From contig OU612070.1 in assembly GCA_914767715.1 (NCBI GenBank), positions 14,337,501 through 14,401,500 of the forward strand: DNA of 64,000 nucleotides, read 5' to 3'. Of the stretch, positions 27,001 through 39,400 are shown piece by piece. A program made the position numbers and the translations under genes. Under the pieces are notes generated by a model, which was not told the origin of the DNA, made no database searches, and saw nothing but the letters and a program-made list of their open reading frames with translations. This DNA is from Membranipora membranacea (taxonomy: Eukaryota > Bryozoa > Gymnolaemata > Cheilostomatida > Membraniporidae). Position 1 is the stretch's first letter. The number at the start of each line of letters is the position of its first letter.

Positions 27001-30000
27001 AAAGCCATATCAATCTTGCAGGGCACAAAATCCGCACCATAAAGAAGTCAACGTACCACAAGAAACTTCATTGATCTAGATAAAACACATCTATCATCAG
27101 TTGACATAAAATATCACTGTTTTGATAGTGTAAGTGCTCAAACGGTGCAAGATGCTGGTAGAGGCATTTCATTATCAACCACTTTCTCCCCTCCGTTTAA
27201 GTATATACCCATAAAGTGCCACAGTTATGGCCCCCTTCTTTGTGGTGAGACAACTAATAAATTGCTGGCTAGACAACACCTGCCACAAAACAGTACATTG
27301 TAGTAAACCATATAATTCCTCAACCTTACAAAATTTTTGAAGGAAAAATAAATTGTCATTCTAAGTCAAAATCGAGCAATCCTGGGAATATGTCAGCATA
27401 TTAGTATGATGGATATGAAACAATATGTCTTGATTGCCTATACATAACTATCATAACTATCTTTTTCTCTTGTATGACCAGTCTTTTTATCTAGCTCCAT
27501 CATACATGACAAGTTGGTAGACCCAGAAATCAGGAGGTCTCCGCGGACGAACTCCTGACCCGGAGTACCACTCTTCGCGTCCCGCAGTGAAGGTGTAATT
27601 TGGCCCTTGTTATCATTTATTTTAAGCCAAAACTTGAGCGTTCATATTATGAAATGCATAATTTTACCTGATTTTATAAATTATAGTGTTGCAATTTATA
27701 CGAACGAGGAGAGATAGTGTGTTAATAGGCAATTACATATAGGTATATGTACTGTGGGGGTAGCAAAACGTAGTTTTTCTTGCAACGAGAAGCTTAAAAA
27801 GTCTTCTGGGTGAAGGAAGCTGAAAAAAAGGAGGAAAAAGGGAGATAGGGAGGAGGTGGAAAATACCCCTAAAAACTGGGAGGCTCCCTACCAAAAAGGG
27901 AGACTTGTCGGGTATGAGCTCCATCTCAATTTTTACGAAATGTTTGGAGTCTATGTCTAATGATACGTTAACTTCTTTTTTAGATATAAAATATGTTTTC
28001 TTGAATATCCTGCCAAATCACGTTTGACATGATTAACAGAACTCTTACCTGGCCTTTACCATTGACATCTGCATCATGAATCTGCCATGAATGGCTGCTC
28101 TGACATGCTGACGCGGTGTGTGTGCCACCCTAATTTGCTGACGAGATACATGTGAAGTATGCTGCATAGTGTTAGCAGCACACCGGCATGTTCCCGCACA
28201 CCGGACAGCACCCGCAACCGGAAAGCTGGCTGATCGATGATATTTTATCGGATTGGTAGAGGTGCTTAATATATGCTTCTTCTGTTTCGCTGCAAATGGC
28301 CGCATACCGATAACAGGAGGCGATAATCCATCATATCCCGAGTCGGCAGACCCATAAGACTGTATAGATTCTGATCGAGTATATAGCTTATCTACTGCTG
28401 ATTGTTTAGATTTCTTCACTGTGTCTATAACTGATCGGACACGCAGGACAAGCGAACTTCTACTAGTCTTGATATCTCCAAGTCCAGCTGGTTTGCTAGC
28501 ACCCATATGCTTGTACGAGCTGATATGAGACATATCATATATGTCTCTGCTGAATAAGAGCTACCTGGAATATTTGAGGCAGAGGCAGACTTTGTGACAC
28601 TGAGCTACACTTGCTGTTGCCGCACGAGTTTATATTGAGCTATCCTTACAGCCCCATTAATCTTAGATGATGGATCCCTCATCAATATGAGGTTAGACGA
28701 AGCAGAACAAATTTATTAGCCAATCACAATGATGCCATGTGAGGACAATTCCTTCATATGGTGATCGGTAGATTACTTTGCAACCTCAGGACCTAATTAC
28801 TTTTCATTTAACGGTAGTCTGTCATCTCCCACAATTGTTGTTAAAAAGTTGATGCTGTGTATTTAGCATACAAAATCTCCCCGAATAATCCTGCATGGAA
28901 CTTTGCATAAAATTTTGAATAAAAAGACCCTCCCCATCACCAACAATAGACTTTAAATTTAGGCATCTCCAACTGTAGACATTTGCAGTCATTTGCGTGA
29001 TAGTTGCTCTTTGATGATCTAGCTGACATGGCCAAGACCCCTGGTTGACTTTGTCAGCGTAGTTATACTTAAATGAGAATCTATTAGCCAAACAAAACAG
29101 ATCCTATACTTCCCTTTATTTGTTATTATAGATGAAGACTTAACTTATCAAATCAAATCTAAACACATTAAGTACTTTTGTCAACTTATTCTCATTAAAG
29201 TTGCGCTCACTAGGTTATGAGCAATAGTGCACAGAAATGTGCAAGAACCACATCTTTTTCACAGTGACATACGGTCACTCTCTTTGTCGCACCAAAAGAG
29301 GGGGCAACTCTAGCTTTAATCATAGGAGATCAGAACTGATCTTTGTTGATGCAGTGTTGCTGTTTTCCTTGAGAAGCTGACTGAACCTGTTGTTATATAT
29401 GTTAACTGCACGTTTTGAGCTATGATGATAATGCTGGTTACTGGCTAAGGAGGCTAATGGTATGTAATTACTCAAAACTTCCTGATGACATTCATCAATC
29501 GGTTATGAAATAAGCCAAGTCATCCTCCCTTTTCATAAGGGGTGACAACATGTCCTATTTTAGTGTCACAATGTCAGTACGCAGCATTATGGCACGCCTA
29601 ACTCCCTACTCCCTGTGAAGTGACAAAGATTTAACTTGCTGTTAGGCAAGGTATTCCTTTTTCTGAAGAGAACGACTCATTAAAGTACTTGAAGTGAAAA
29701 ATAGCTGTGAAGAACATGAACTTTTAATGTTCGGATATATCAGTCTAACACATCTAGAGTGATGTAACGGAGTCAGAGTACACTTACTTTAATTCCTGCT
29801 CCTTTCTGTTTTTCACTTCTCCCTGGTATTTCTTTATTTTCTCTTCTTTACCCAGACTGTTACTGTTGGTAAGACGAGGTTTCTCTTTAGGTTTGGGCAC
29901 AAAGTTAGAAGGCACATCAATGGCCATTTCTCTGTGAGGCATCATGTCATCATCATCATAATTTATATCCCCGTTGCTCCTGCAAAATAGAATGTGATCA

Positions 30001-31682
30001 TGATCATTAGAATGTGATGATTTTATTTTTTTTCCGTCACTACTCGGGAAACATTTCACTATCGAAATGATATAGACTACTAATAAAAGTGTTAAAATTA
30101 GAGGTAATTTGAATGAAAAGCTACCAGCTATCTGCCAATAGCAAACATCAAATAAATTCAGCAGTAGAGAATATAAAAGCTCAGAAAATGACCAATTTCA
30201 AGGATATAACAGCCACCCTATCCAGAATCTCAGTGGTTTTCTTCTCTATCTAATAGTTGAAAAAAAGGACACAACTCCGATGTAATATGCTTAATTTGGA
30301 CTTTCCCCGGCTCTAGGGAATACAGTGGGGTTAGAATACTACTCAAATAGGAATAATAATCTCACTGATATGGGTATGGTGATCCACTGAGAAGATTTTT
30401 TTGTCTATCGCATTGTATTGGGATGCACTAACATTGACTGATCAGGCTCGACTAAATAATGGCGCCGCTAGCATATAATTTTTTGCATCTCTGAACATCA
30501 GCTTTTGTTTGTGAAAATTTAGGAGGCTACAAACTTTCGCGTATAGGGGGACAATTTGAATGAGACATATAATAATGATAATCAATATACTTATACACCA
30601 ACAATGAACCTAAGTTGCCCAATAAACATGCCATTAAATAATATGACAAGAAGATTGGTGGCTATCATTCTGATGAGGACATTTTTATGTCTGCTAAAAT
30701 ATTGTTGTTGGTTTGGTGGTGTGCTGCAGTAAAAAATTAGTTTTCAGCAGAACATGACTGCACAATACTGCACACATGCAGCCTCGAATTTGAGGGAAAA
30801 GGATTATGCTTTAAGAAACTGAGAAATTATTGGCTTTTATCATGGCATAATATTAGGTCTAGTGATATTAGAGTCTCCCTTTGAACAAGCAAGGGTTGCA
30901 TTGATGGAGTTTCTAACTGTAATGCCATGCTTTGGGTGGTGTGCTGCGACTCTCTTGTACCGAGGGAATGTTAGTTTAAATAAAGATAGGCAGTCTGGGA
31001 AATTTAAGCACATTGCTGGACCCTTGACCGTTTGTAACATACAGAACTTTTTGACACACAGCAGTACTGCCTCACTTGTTTGAAATAACAATATGATGCT
31101 ATATACTAACAATATATTAGTACTGTTTATTGTTATTTCAACTTTTCAAGGACAGGAAAGAATGTTATGCTTGAAAATATCATCTTAAATTACTTTCACC
31201 TGCTTTGGAATGCAACTCAATAAAATGCATTTTCTTGATAGATTTTCAAGTTTGAGCACTTTCTAGGTTGGGCCTTGGCTCCCTATGAATACATATACAC
31301 CTGGCTCATACACATAGCTTGTTACTACTCCGTAACTTGAGCTCCAAAGTGACCGATTTCGTTACCACAGAAGCTATCACGTTTATCTTTCCTGCTTTCT
31401 ATGGATATGATCAGGAAATAGCTTATTATAGTGATTAAATAGAATATGAGCGTACACAGCATATTGTGACACTATATCTTCTATATAGCACCGCGTGACT
31501 TGGGTCCTAACTAGAACAAGTGTGATCCGATTTGTCCGCAGTCTGATCATTCCCATTCTACTGGTGAGACGCCTTTTGCCGGGGGCTCAAATCCTAATTG
31601 CAGGCAAATTGGATCTTGCTTGATCGAGGTCATACCTGTGATTGCCATAGCTGCCGCCGTTTCTCCCCTCCATCTGCATCAT
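18080..31682 (-). CDS. PALS1: PALS1/MPP5 (Stardust)-type MAGUK scaffold
   Basis: Minus-strand exons in transcript order: 31682-31636, 29979-29788, [28549-28049 optional], 26168-26026, 25533-25411, 24418-24288, 23597-23457, 23096-22908, 22041-21799, 21249-21118, 20635-20452, 20024-19860, 19147-18945, 18705-18592, 18256-18080. All phases agree; 727 aa without the optional exon. Exon 2 has HREMAIDVP, matching Par6-binding ECR1 of PALS1; 26168-26026 has [14 protein letters not shown] and FVNTAFD, matching ECR2. Then come L27 helices ([20 protein letters not shown]), a PDZ domain ([24 protein letters not shown]), SH3 ([15 protein letters not shown]), a basic hook, and guanylate kinase with [10 protein letters not shown] and [12 protein letters not shown], ending [11 protein letters not shown] as in the human protein. 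It links Crumbs to PATJ and Par6 at epithelial junctions. The large intron 1 separates exon 1 from the rest. Very sure of family; first exon less sure. Confidence 0.93.
22150..22173. repeat. TTGA/GATT short tandem repeat
   Basis: About five tandem GATT units in an intron of the PALS1-like gene. Confidence 0.8.
22821..22854. repeat. short hairpin ending in CATAGACAT
   Basis: The arms CATAGACATAATAA and TTATCATGTCTATG face each other around an AT loop. It resembles the CATAGACTT hairpins at 47416 and 62983. Confidence 0.7.
23634..23739. mobile_element. palindromic MITE with 9-bp target duplication (MULE-like)
   Basis: The element at 23643-23730 (88 bp) has arms TAGCCTTGTCACGCTGCCAC and GTGGCCGCGTAACAAGGCTA around poly-T/A. 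It is flanked by identical TAAAATCAC (23634-23642 and 23731-23739). A 9-bp duplication is typical of Mutator-like elements. It lies in a PALS1 intron. Confidence 0.85.
24513..24655. mobile_element. palindromic element of the TAGATCAAGTTTGATC family
   Basis: Imperfect inverted ends TAGATCGAGTTTGATCC and (opposite strand) TAGATCAAGTTTGATTC bracket about 140 bp. Related ends recur at 31508-31630 and 51711-51914, and single ends near 11297, 50424 and 60450. Confidence 0.7.
25217..25291. mobile_element. second copy of the TTGTCACGCGGC palindromic MITE
   Basis: The arms AAGTAGCTTTGTCACGCGGC and GCCGCGTGACAAAGCTACTT are perfect complements around a short TTTTGGGAGTACTCCCAAAA core, so the whole 75 bp could fold as one hairpin. 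It shares the terminal motif with the 23643 copy. I see no matching flanks here. Confidence 0.85.
27129..27190 (+). repeat. single-ended copy of the GCTCAAAC palindromic repeat
   Basis: It shares GGCATTTCATTATCAACCAC with the full palindrome at 39961-40078, preceded by a similar AGTGTAAGTGCTCAAAC end. The opposite arm is missing. It lies in an intron of the PALS1-like gene. Confidence 0.7.
28049..28549 (-). other. phase-symmetric optional exon or alternative first exon of the PALS1-like gene
   Basis: This 501-nt stretch has a good acceptor (CTCTTATTCAG) and donor (AG/GTAAGAG), is open throughout and is phase 2 at both ends. It can therefore be included or skipped between the ECR1 and ECR2 exons without breaking the frame. 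It also contains an in-frame ATG (28531-28533) that could start a shorter isoform lacking ECR1. The 167 encoded residues are Ser- and basic-rich with a small Cys cluster (RCAGTCRC) and match nothing I know in PALS1 from other animals. Confidence 0.65.
31508..31632. mobile_element. palindromic GATCAAG-family element abutting the PALS1 exon 1 donor
   Basis: The imperfect arms (CTAGAACAAGTGTGATCC; opposite strand TCGATCAAGCAAGATCC) enclose about 120 bp. Its right edge lies within a few bases of the 5' splice site of the proposed PALS1 exon 1 at 31635. Confidence 0.65.
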
Positions 31683-34600
31683 GTTTAATACCATCAAGAT
31701 TCACAGTATTCTCTCCTCAAAGCTCTAATGTAGTCGTTTGATGTGGTACCTCAAAGTAATCCTGTGTGTTGTAGCCGTCAACACTGTGTAGTTGAATAAT
31801 CCAATCGGATGTTAACAGTTAATCCCTCTTCTTATCTAGTTCCCTCTTCTGACAGAAATCAGCAACGAAAGTGGTGTTGAAATTACTGCAAAAAAAGAAG
31901 ATAGTACATTACTTTTTGACAGCATGCACCAAATGTATAGTATTAGAGGTTGAAGGTTATGATAAGCACTGGCATTTAGCCATCCTTCGCATCACATGCA
32001 AAAGACGTCAAACTAAGGGGAAAATGATGGGAAGTATGAACATGAAACCCTGCCAAAATCCTGGTTGTTTCTAGAATTTGATGTCAACCATTCATAATGA
32101 TCATTACATAACTATTCATAACAATCTGTCACTGAACAGTGGTGTCAGGTCAGTGTCAGATTGTTTGATAGCATGAAGTTCTACAACTGCTCAGGATCTC
32201 TGTACATAACAGACACTTTTCTACATCATATCCACGTCATGATACTGCCCCTCCCAAGAGCCTGAAACTACAACCTTCCCGATGAATCGCCACAATAAAT
32301 GATCAGTAGTCAAGTAATACACTCTTTACTGGCCACTGGGTGTAGCTAGAATGAGTGATACAGACAGAATGCTAATTCCAACAACAGCACAACAGTTAAT
32401 TATAAACTCCCACCCACAACACCATAACATTACTACTATATCTGCAGGTAATCCTTCAGTTTCCAAACCAATGATATCAGAATTCACCATAGAAACAGAG
32501 ATGTCCAGGAGCATTCATTCAGACAATCTGTTATTCTCCATCAAGTTACCAAAGATTACCAGAGCAACAATCTATCATCTAAATGTCACTTCACTAGCCT
32601 CAGGACTTCTAAAAGTTATCCTTACGGATGAGCTGTGAGAATCCCTCTAGATGGTCATCCAAAATTAGCATGATTATGGATCTGAGCCTAACAATGTCAA
32701 GCATTTCATGCATGATGGGCGATGTAATAACAACATAGATTGTATGAAGCAATAACTAGAGCTAAGATCAGCCAACATGGTAATAAGGTACGGTTCTATT
32801 ATGGTCCTATTACGCCTCTATATGAGTCACCAAACAGAATCGTCCTCCAGTAATCCTGTCTTCCCTAACTCATGACTCAGACCAACCACAAAAAATGTTC
32901 AAAATGAGATAAAATACACAATGACTATAATAGACCAGGGCTAGCCTGCTCAGTGCATCAGTCTGTCTCACTATAGAATTCACTATGTATAGTTTAGCGT
33001 TGTGACAACTATGCATGAACTTGGAGCTTTTATATCTAACTAGGTCACATTCCAATCAAACAATAGCTGACATTATAACAGGTAGTTGTCAGGTTATTGG
33101 CAGTAGCTTGTAGAGGATAAATTATCTACCTGCAATTAAATGCAAATCTCAGCCACTGGGTAATATTATTCATACAGCAGTAGCTTCAATAGCCAAAGAT
33201 ACTAAATCTCAGTCATTGCCATAGCTGAGCAATAAAACTACGGAGTAATCCTTTATCAATCACAGTCACAAGCCAGAATTTCATTTAGCAACTGAGGAGT
33301 GACACAACATTTGAACATTTACAATGACCACATTTCATAGATCAAGGAACTAATAATGATGACCAGCTTGTCAAGACAAGACCGGCAAACAGGTGCTGCA
33401 GAAGGAGCACTATCGACCTGCAGTTTCTTCATGTAAGATAAATGTTGCAGATTTTGGTCATTATCAGCTGACTGGTAATTAGAAGCATATGGACAGCAGT
33501 CAGCCACAGTCATATAACAATGATGCCTCTGTATACAGCAACTCCAATTATGTCATTAACAGTAACGAAAAAGGGTCAAAAAGCGGAGAAAAGTTACTAT
33601 CCAGTCTGACACTATGAAGATTGATAGCATGATGATTGAATGGTATGACATACTCTGTGATAGCCTTCATGGTCTGAGCTCAGAGAACTTGCCAAAAATT
33701 TTGACTCTCACAAACAAATGTTTATATCGTTATCTGTGCGCCAACTCTTCTTGAACTATCTTGACAAAGCTCAAAACATTTGATTTGATGATAGAATGGT
33801 ATGACATACTCTCTGATAGTCTTCAAGGTCTGAGCTTACAGAATGACTTGCCAAAACTTTTGACTCGCAAAAACAAATGTTTATATCATTATCTTGGTAC
33901 CTACTCTTCTTGAACTACGTTGACAAAGCTCAAAACATTTGATTTGATGATAGAATGGTATGACATACTCTCTGATAGTCTTCAAGGTCTGAGCTTACAG
34001 AATGACTTGCCAAAACTTTTGACTCGCAAAAACAAATGTTTATATCATTATCTTGGTGCCTACTCTTCTTGAACTACGTTGACAAAGCTCAAAACATTTG
34101 ATTTGATGATAGAATGGTATGACATACTCTGTGATAGTCTTCAAGATCTGAGCTCAGAGAACATGCCAAAACTCTGACTTATAAAAACAAAATGCTTATA
34201 TCTTTTTGTGAGGGCCTACTCTTCTGACACTATCATGACAAAGCTCAAAACATTCCAACCAGCTGATATCACAAGAAGGATGTTGGAATTTGGCCCCATC
34301 TGATCACCAATCATAGTAAATAGGAAAGATAAAAAATATATGATTATATAGTTATTCTTTTTATCTGTGGAAAGCAAACAATAATTAAATTTCCATCCGA
34401 TATACAGGACTATGATCTTCAGTAATTATTGCACCATCTTATAATAAGACAATGATTGCTATCTTTGATCTACTTGAGATAAAACTGCCGCACTTATTCC
34501 CATGATATAAACCTAACAATGAACATTAACAAGGGGGTAGCTCTCAGTGTTTGCATACAATCAAGCGAATTAATAGCAGATATAAGCTGCTGGTCTCTCA

Positions 34601-36433
34601 AAATATAGCCTATGTAGCCGCTATACGACATAACAAGAAGGAGAATAAGCCACTCTCGCAACTGTTTTGGAACTGTCACCACATAACACATGTTCACCAT
34701 GCCTAGAGAAAAATTGCCATAACTCAAAGTCTTTATGCTTTAACTTTCTCATTGTAATTCAAATGCTAGAATAAACCACGAAGAAGGCTCAGAAGGTTAT
34801 CAGGCTGATTGTGTATATTTATACTGACCAGCAATCGCAGAGAAGGCAAGCCTGCTGTAAACTCATGCAGCATCTCAGGTTTCATGCTTTTTGAACTGTA
34901 AATCCAGCTATACAAGTTCAAACAAACAATGAGACCTGACTCAATGGCAAGAGGTGATCTACTGGCAGCTAGTGATTACTCAGCCAACTCTAAGTTTTGC
35001 CATTTTGGCTAGTCTAGACATGTCTAGTTGATCATAATGACTAAGATCGGATCACTGCTCACCAACATATAGGCTACCCTCATCAGTTGCAGATATTAAT
35101 AGACTCCACATCCAAAACCTGAAAACTCACTTAAGCTGGATGTGCAAGTCTCTAGAAACGTTCTATAACCTTGTAAAATGTCCTCCTTTAGTCTTCCCTT
35201 GCCTTGCAGTAACTATGACTAGGACCATAGCAGACAAACGGCAACATACATTGAGCATATTATTTGCAAAGCACACGAAGCACACAAACTATGAAAAATC
35301 TACCTTTTAATATTTAAATAATGGACATGTAATGTTCAACACAGAAATCAAGTACTGCTGAGGTTTACTTAGCCTGAATGAAGCTTCACTCTCGCTTGCT
35401 GTCACACCCCTGTCCACACCTACCCTGTCAAATCAAATGTCAATGAGAGTGAGTTCATATCCCTTCTGTTCTCCTCTAGTCCATGGTATGTTATACACGC
35501 TACGCTCAGTTGGTTAGTTTGATATATCACAGAAAGGCATGGCACATTCAATTAAAACCTTGATTACGCAGCATTAATTGTTACTCATAGTTACTGACGG
35601 ATAGTAGCCTACTACCAGAAGAAGTAGTGCTGCACTATTCTCACTCATCTATCTACATATGCTGCTGATGATATAATCCCTCAGTATACTAATATCATAC
35701 TGTCATCTAGAAAGGTTAGTCAAGTACTGTAGTAGAAATGTCTATCTATCTATGTGACTGAAGTGAATCGATTTGTGACATGTGAGCTGCTGTGAGTGTG
35801 AGTGGCACTCACTGCTGTATCTGACTATCAACTCATACCAATGGACATCAACCTCACTTTCTTTCTATCTCATCATCAGTACTTTAGCAGTAAAATTTGG
35901 CACAGCTAAAGTGTCTACACAGGCAGATGAGAATGAAGCAGGAAAAGAGCTAAAATAGGTGTCACTCACGTCACTGACAGAGGTCAGGAGAGAGAGTCTT
36001 TGAATTGATCAGTCAATTCGTTGTAACAAGCAGAAGATGATGAAACAGTGAAGATTGACATCATCAGTAATTAATATGATCAACTTATGCCTCAGCCACA
36101 TGTATATTCAACTCACCTTAAAACAGTTAACGTTAGGTATAATCCAACTCGCAATAATCTCTCTCAGTCAGTCTCTATGAATATCCTGTCTACAACTCTA
36201 TGACCATCCCAGTTTACAAATGGCTACAAGATGTCAAGGGTCATAAAACTTTTCCCCAGTATCGGATTATTTGTCAATTTCCCGATGTAAAAAATATACT
36301 GTGAGACTGATGGGAGAAAAGGACTTCAGGGACTCACTAAATGTGGAAATAGCATCTGTACCCAAAAATAGATTGAGAGGCCTCTGTACAAATATTATAT
36401 ATTAGAAACTAAGTGGTAAGTTGAAAATGGCAA
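31683..36433. other. divergent intergenic region between PALS1-like (-) and RPS6KC1-like (+) genes
   Basis: This 4.7 kb should contain both promoters. It holds a 158-bp tandem repeat. A 95-codon frame at 32351-32638 begins with ATG but shows no domain or splice context, and I do not call it a gene. Confidence 0.45.
33626..34255 (+). repeat. 156-159-bp tandem repeat, four copies
   Basis: The sequence TGGTATGACATACTCT recurs at 33641, 33797, 33956 and 34115. Each copy continues through TTCAAGGTCTGAGCT, AACAAATGTTTATATC and GACAAAGCTCAAAACATT. Copies 2 and 3 are nearly identical; copies 1 and 4 are diverged, as expected when a tandem array is homogenised from the middle. Confidence 0.92.
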
Positions 36434-39400
36434 ATGGCTGGAAGAAGAGATCCATGGGTGAGATGGTTTGATGTTACCAGCCCTAAGAAGCACAGTGGAG
36501 GATTCACAATATACAAAGTCACATCTAAGGTTAGTTTGACTGTTCTGCAACTTAATTTTCAAGCTGATTTTCTTAGGATTCAGAACTCACTCACTTACTA
36601 CTTTGTAACGGAAGTAGATGAAAACCATTGATAAGGGGGTTCCACTGAGAGTGTGATACAGGTACTGAAGAAAGCTTGGTTCTACCAAGTAGTAAACGAA
36701 AGAAATCCAATCTACTGTTTGGTTCTGAAATTTCCACCTGATGGATTTGTCTGAGCTTGTTCATGATGATGTAAAAGTGATTTTTGATAATGCCTGAAAA
36801 TTGATGCTCAGAGGCTCAGTATTAGTAGAGAGACCTAGACATGACACCATTTACATCTAAGGAGTGGCAGTGTGACATTGAAATGTGTAGTTACGATGAG
36901 GGTGTCATTGATTTGCAGTCCATAGGCTAGTTCAGGTTTATTGTGGATACCTTGGAGCTTGGACGATTTCAAACAATTGGAAAATGGCTTTATATTTACA
37001 ACTTCTCGTGATGAATTCGATGTCGTTATTTGTATAAATATTTTTGGTGACAAATTGCAAAAAAATTGCAACAAGTTGATAAATCTATAAGAGTATTGAA
37101 AAGGTTATCTATAAAAAACCTGGTACCACAAATCAACGATAACCGGCTCGCTTCATCACATAACACTGTCGTAGCGTCAACCACAAATGAATGCTCATTG
37201 CCTTGATGCTTAGGGTAAAGCGTCCTGTTCAGGTGTATTACTAAGTCTATTAACTCAACTGATGTTAGGGATTCTGCTTGCGCTTATCAGGTTTACTTAA
37301 GACATGCCAATTTATTTTCTTTTTTAATGTGTTGTATTGTTGTGTTCAAGGTTTTCCCAGTTCATTCACCAGAAGCCACCACTGAGATAGTTGTATGGAA
37401 GAGGTACAAAGACTTCAATAAGCTTCACAAGACACTTTCACTACTCCACAAAAATCTGCACCGACCAGGAATTTTTCCAGACTTCCCTAAACCTCGACTA
37501 TTTGGTGAGGTTCTCATTGGTCCATCTATATGCCTCAAAAAAGAACCTGAGTGGTTGACAAATTTTTGTGTGTGTATACTGGTATGCAGTTTTCTAGGAA
37601 AGCTACCTACAGGTTGGCTTGTAATGTAATCATTGCCTCAAATGGGGAAATTTCGGTGATCTTCCTCACATTATGCAGCGGTAAAACATACTGGATGTCA
37701 AGAGACTAGGTTAGTAAACAGAGTGAGGATTGGAATATGCCGTTCAGTGAATACATGGCAGTACATATCAAGCGTCAATAGTTGGAGCAGCAATTCGGGA
37801 CATATCATTTGCTATTATATGTCAGAAATTCCGATGCCACTAAAATAAAGTTATACTTTTATCCGTTTGAGCTCCCAAGCTATTGAGAAACCAGTAGGTT
37901 TGCTTATTCACAATCGTTGGATGTTTTGTAGGCCGCTTTGATGATGAGATAGTTGAGGAAAGGCGTACAGCTGCTCTCGAGCTTCTTAATTTTCTCAGCT
38001 CCCAACCTCATCTGTTCAATTCTTTGGCAGTGCAGCAATTTTTTGAGGTGAGAAATTACCCTACCACAACTGCCTTGGTGATCTAGGGGCTTGCAAATTA
38101 AGAAAAAACAAACAACAGTATGTGTGGACCATTTTGGCTTCCTGGTTACAATGAATGTTAATCATATGGTTACATTATAATGCCTCAAGCGATTCGGTAA
38201 TCACTGTAACACATAATATTGAGCGACTCGTGGACATTTTCAGACTACTGAGAGCACTGAAGGAGAGAAGCCTAACCAGGACGAGGATATCTTACAGCCT
38301 GTGACTGTCACACCTGTCACACCTGAAGTTGTCACAGAGTCAGTCGAGTCATCAGAGCAGGCAGGGGAGACAACCCAAACACAGACTCCACCAACTACTG
38401 ATAATAACAACAGACCTGGTGATGAGTGAGTGAAAAGTTTTAATGAATCATTATGACACCACTGATGATCTTGATTGACGCAATTTGCAATGCTCTTACC
38501 TTCAGACTTCACGCACCATTACTCATTACATGTTTGAGCTATAGAATCACCAGCTTATGAAGAAGTGTATATGCAGACTGAACCTTCATGCTCAACACAA
38601 TCAACAGAATGTAATCATCTGTGTGCATTTTGTCATGTTTTAGGACATTACTGCCGACATCACAAAGTGTAGGAAGTGGTCTTGGTGAAGACATTCTCAG
38701 CGGTGTATGGGCTCATAGGCAGAGGAATTCAGACAGTGAAACCTCCTCTGATATAGATGTAGAACCATCACGTAATCAAGTCTTAGATTTGGAATCAGAT
38801 CTGACCAATCAACTGCCATCTCCACCCAGTGCCATCCCATCAGATTCAATAGATGACCAATTACCAGAATTAGCCAATCAACTTCCTGCTCTCCCATTAG
38901 ATCAACTCCCTGAATCAGCCAATCAGGGCGCTGATCTACAAACACTAGCCAATCAGACAGAAGATACAGAGGGTCTTCTCACAAACACTGTTGTAGAAAG
39001 TAGCCCAGAACTCTCACCCAGAGACATAATGGATGAGTTTGATCCTTACGCTGAGAGTAGCTCGCCTCGTCAGGTAAACAAAATAAAATAGCAGTAATAA
39101 TTTGGAAAGATTAATGATAGAAGCAAATACATGCAAAAAACTAGAGGCTTGAGCTGGTGGCATTACATCACGTTATTTTCATAATCACAAAAAAATTGAT
39201 ATTGTTTTCTCATTTAGCCGACAAGTGTCACAAATTCCGAGTTACTTTCTCAACCCGTAACCACAGACTCTGTGGACAGAGCTGGACAATCATCAGGTAG
39301 CCTGCCATCATTCGACCAATCACAGTCAACTCTGCAAGCTCCAGCCGATACACTAGGAGAATACATAGTGGTAAGCTCTCAATGTTAAAGAAAAATATTC

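Noticed and set aside
30840-31112. Overlapping open frames on both strands in PALS1 intron 1
   Set aside because: Both strands open over the same bases, neither resembles a protein; chance frames.
32351-32638. 95-codon open frame with ATG, plus strand
   Set aside because: No domain, isolated in the divergent intergenic region, no sign of promoter or introns.
36640-37090. Minus-strand 79-codon frame in RPS6KC1 intron 1
   Set aside because: No domain or splice fit; possibly a decayed repeat.
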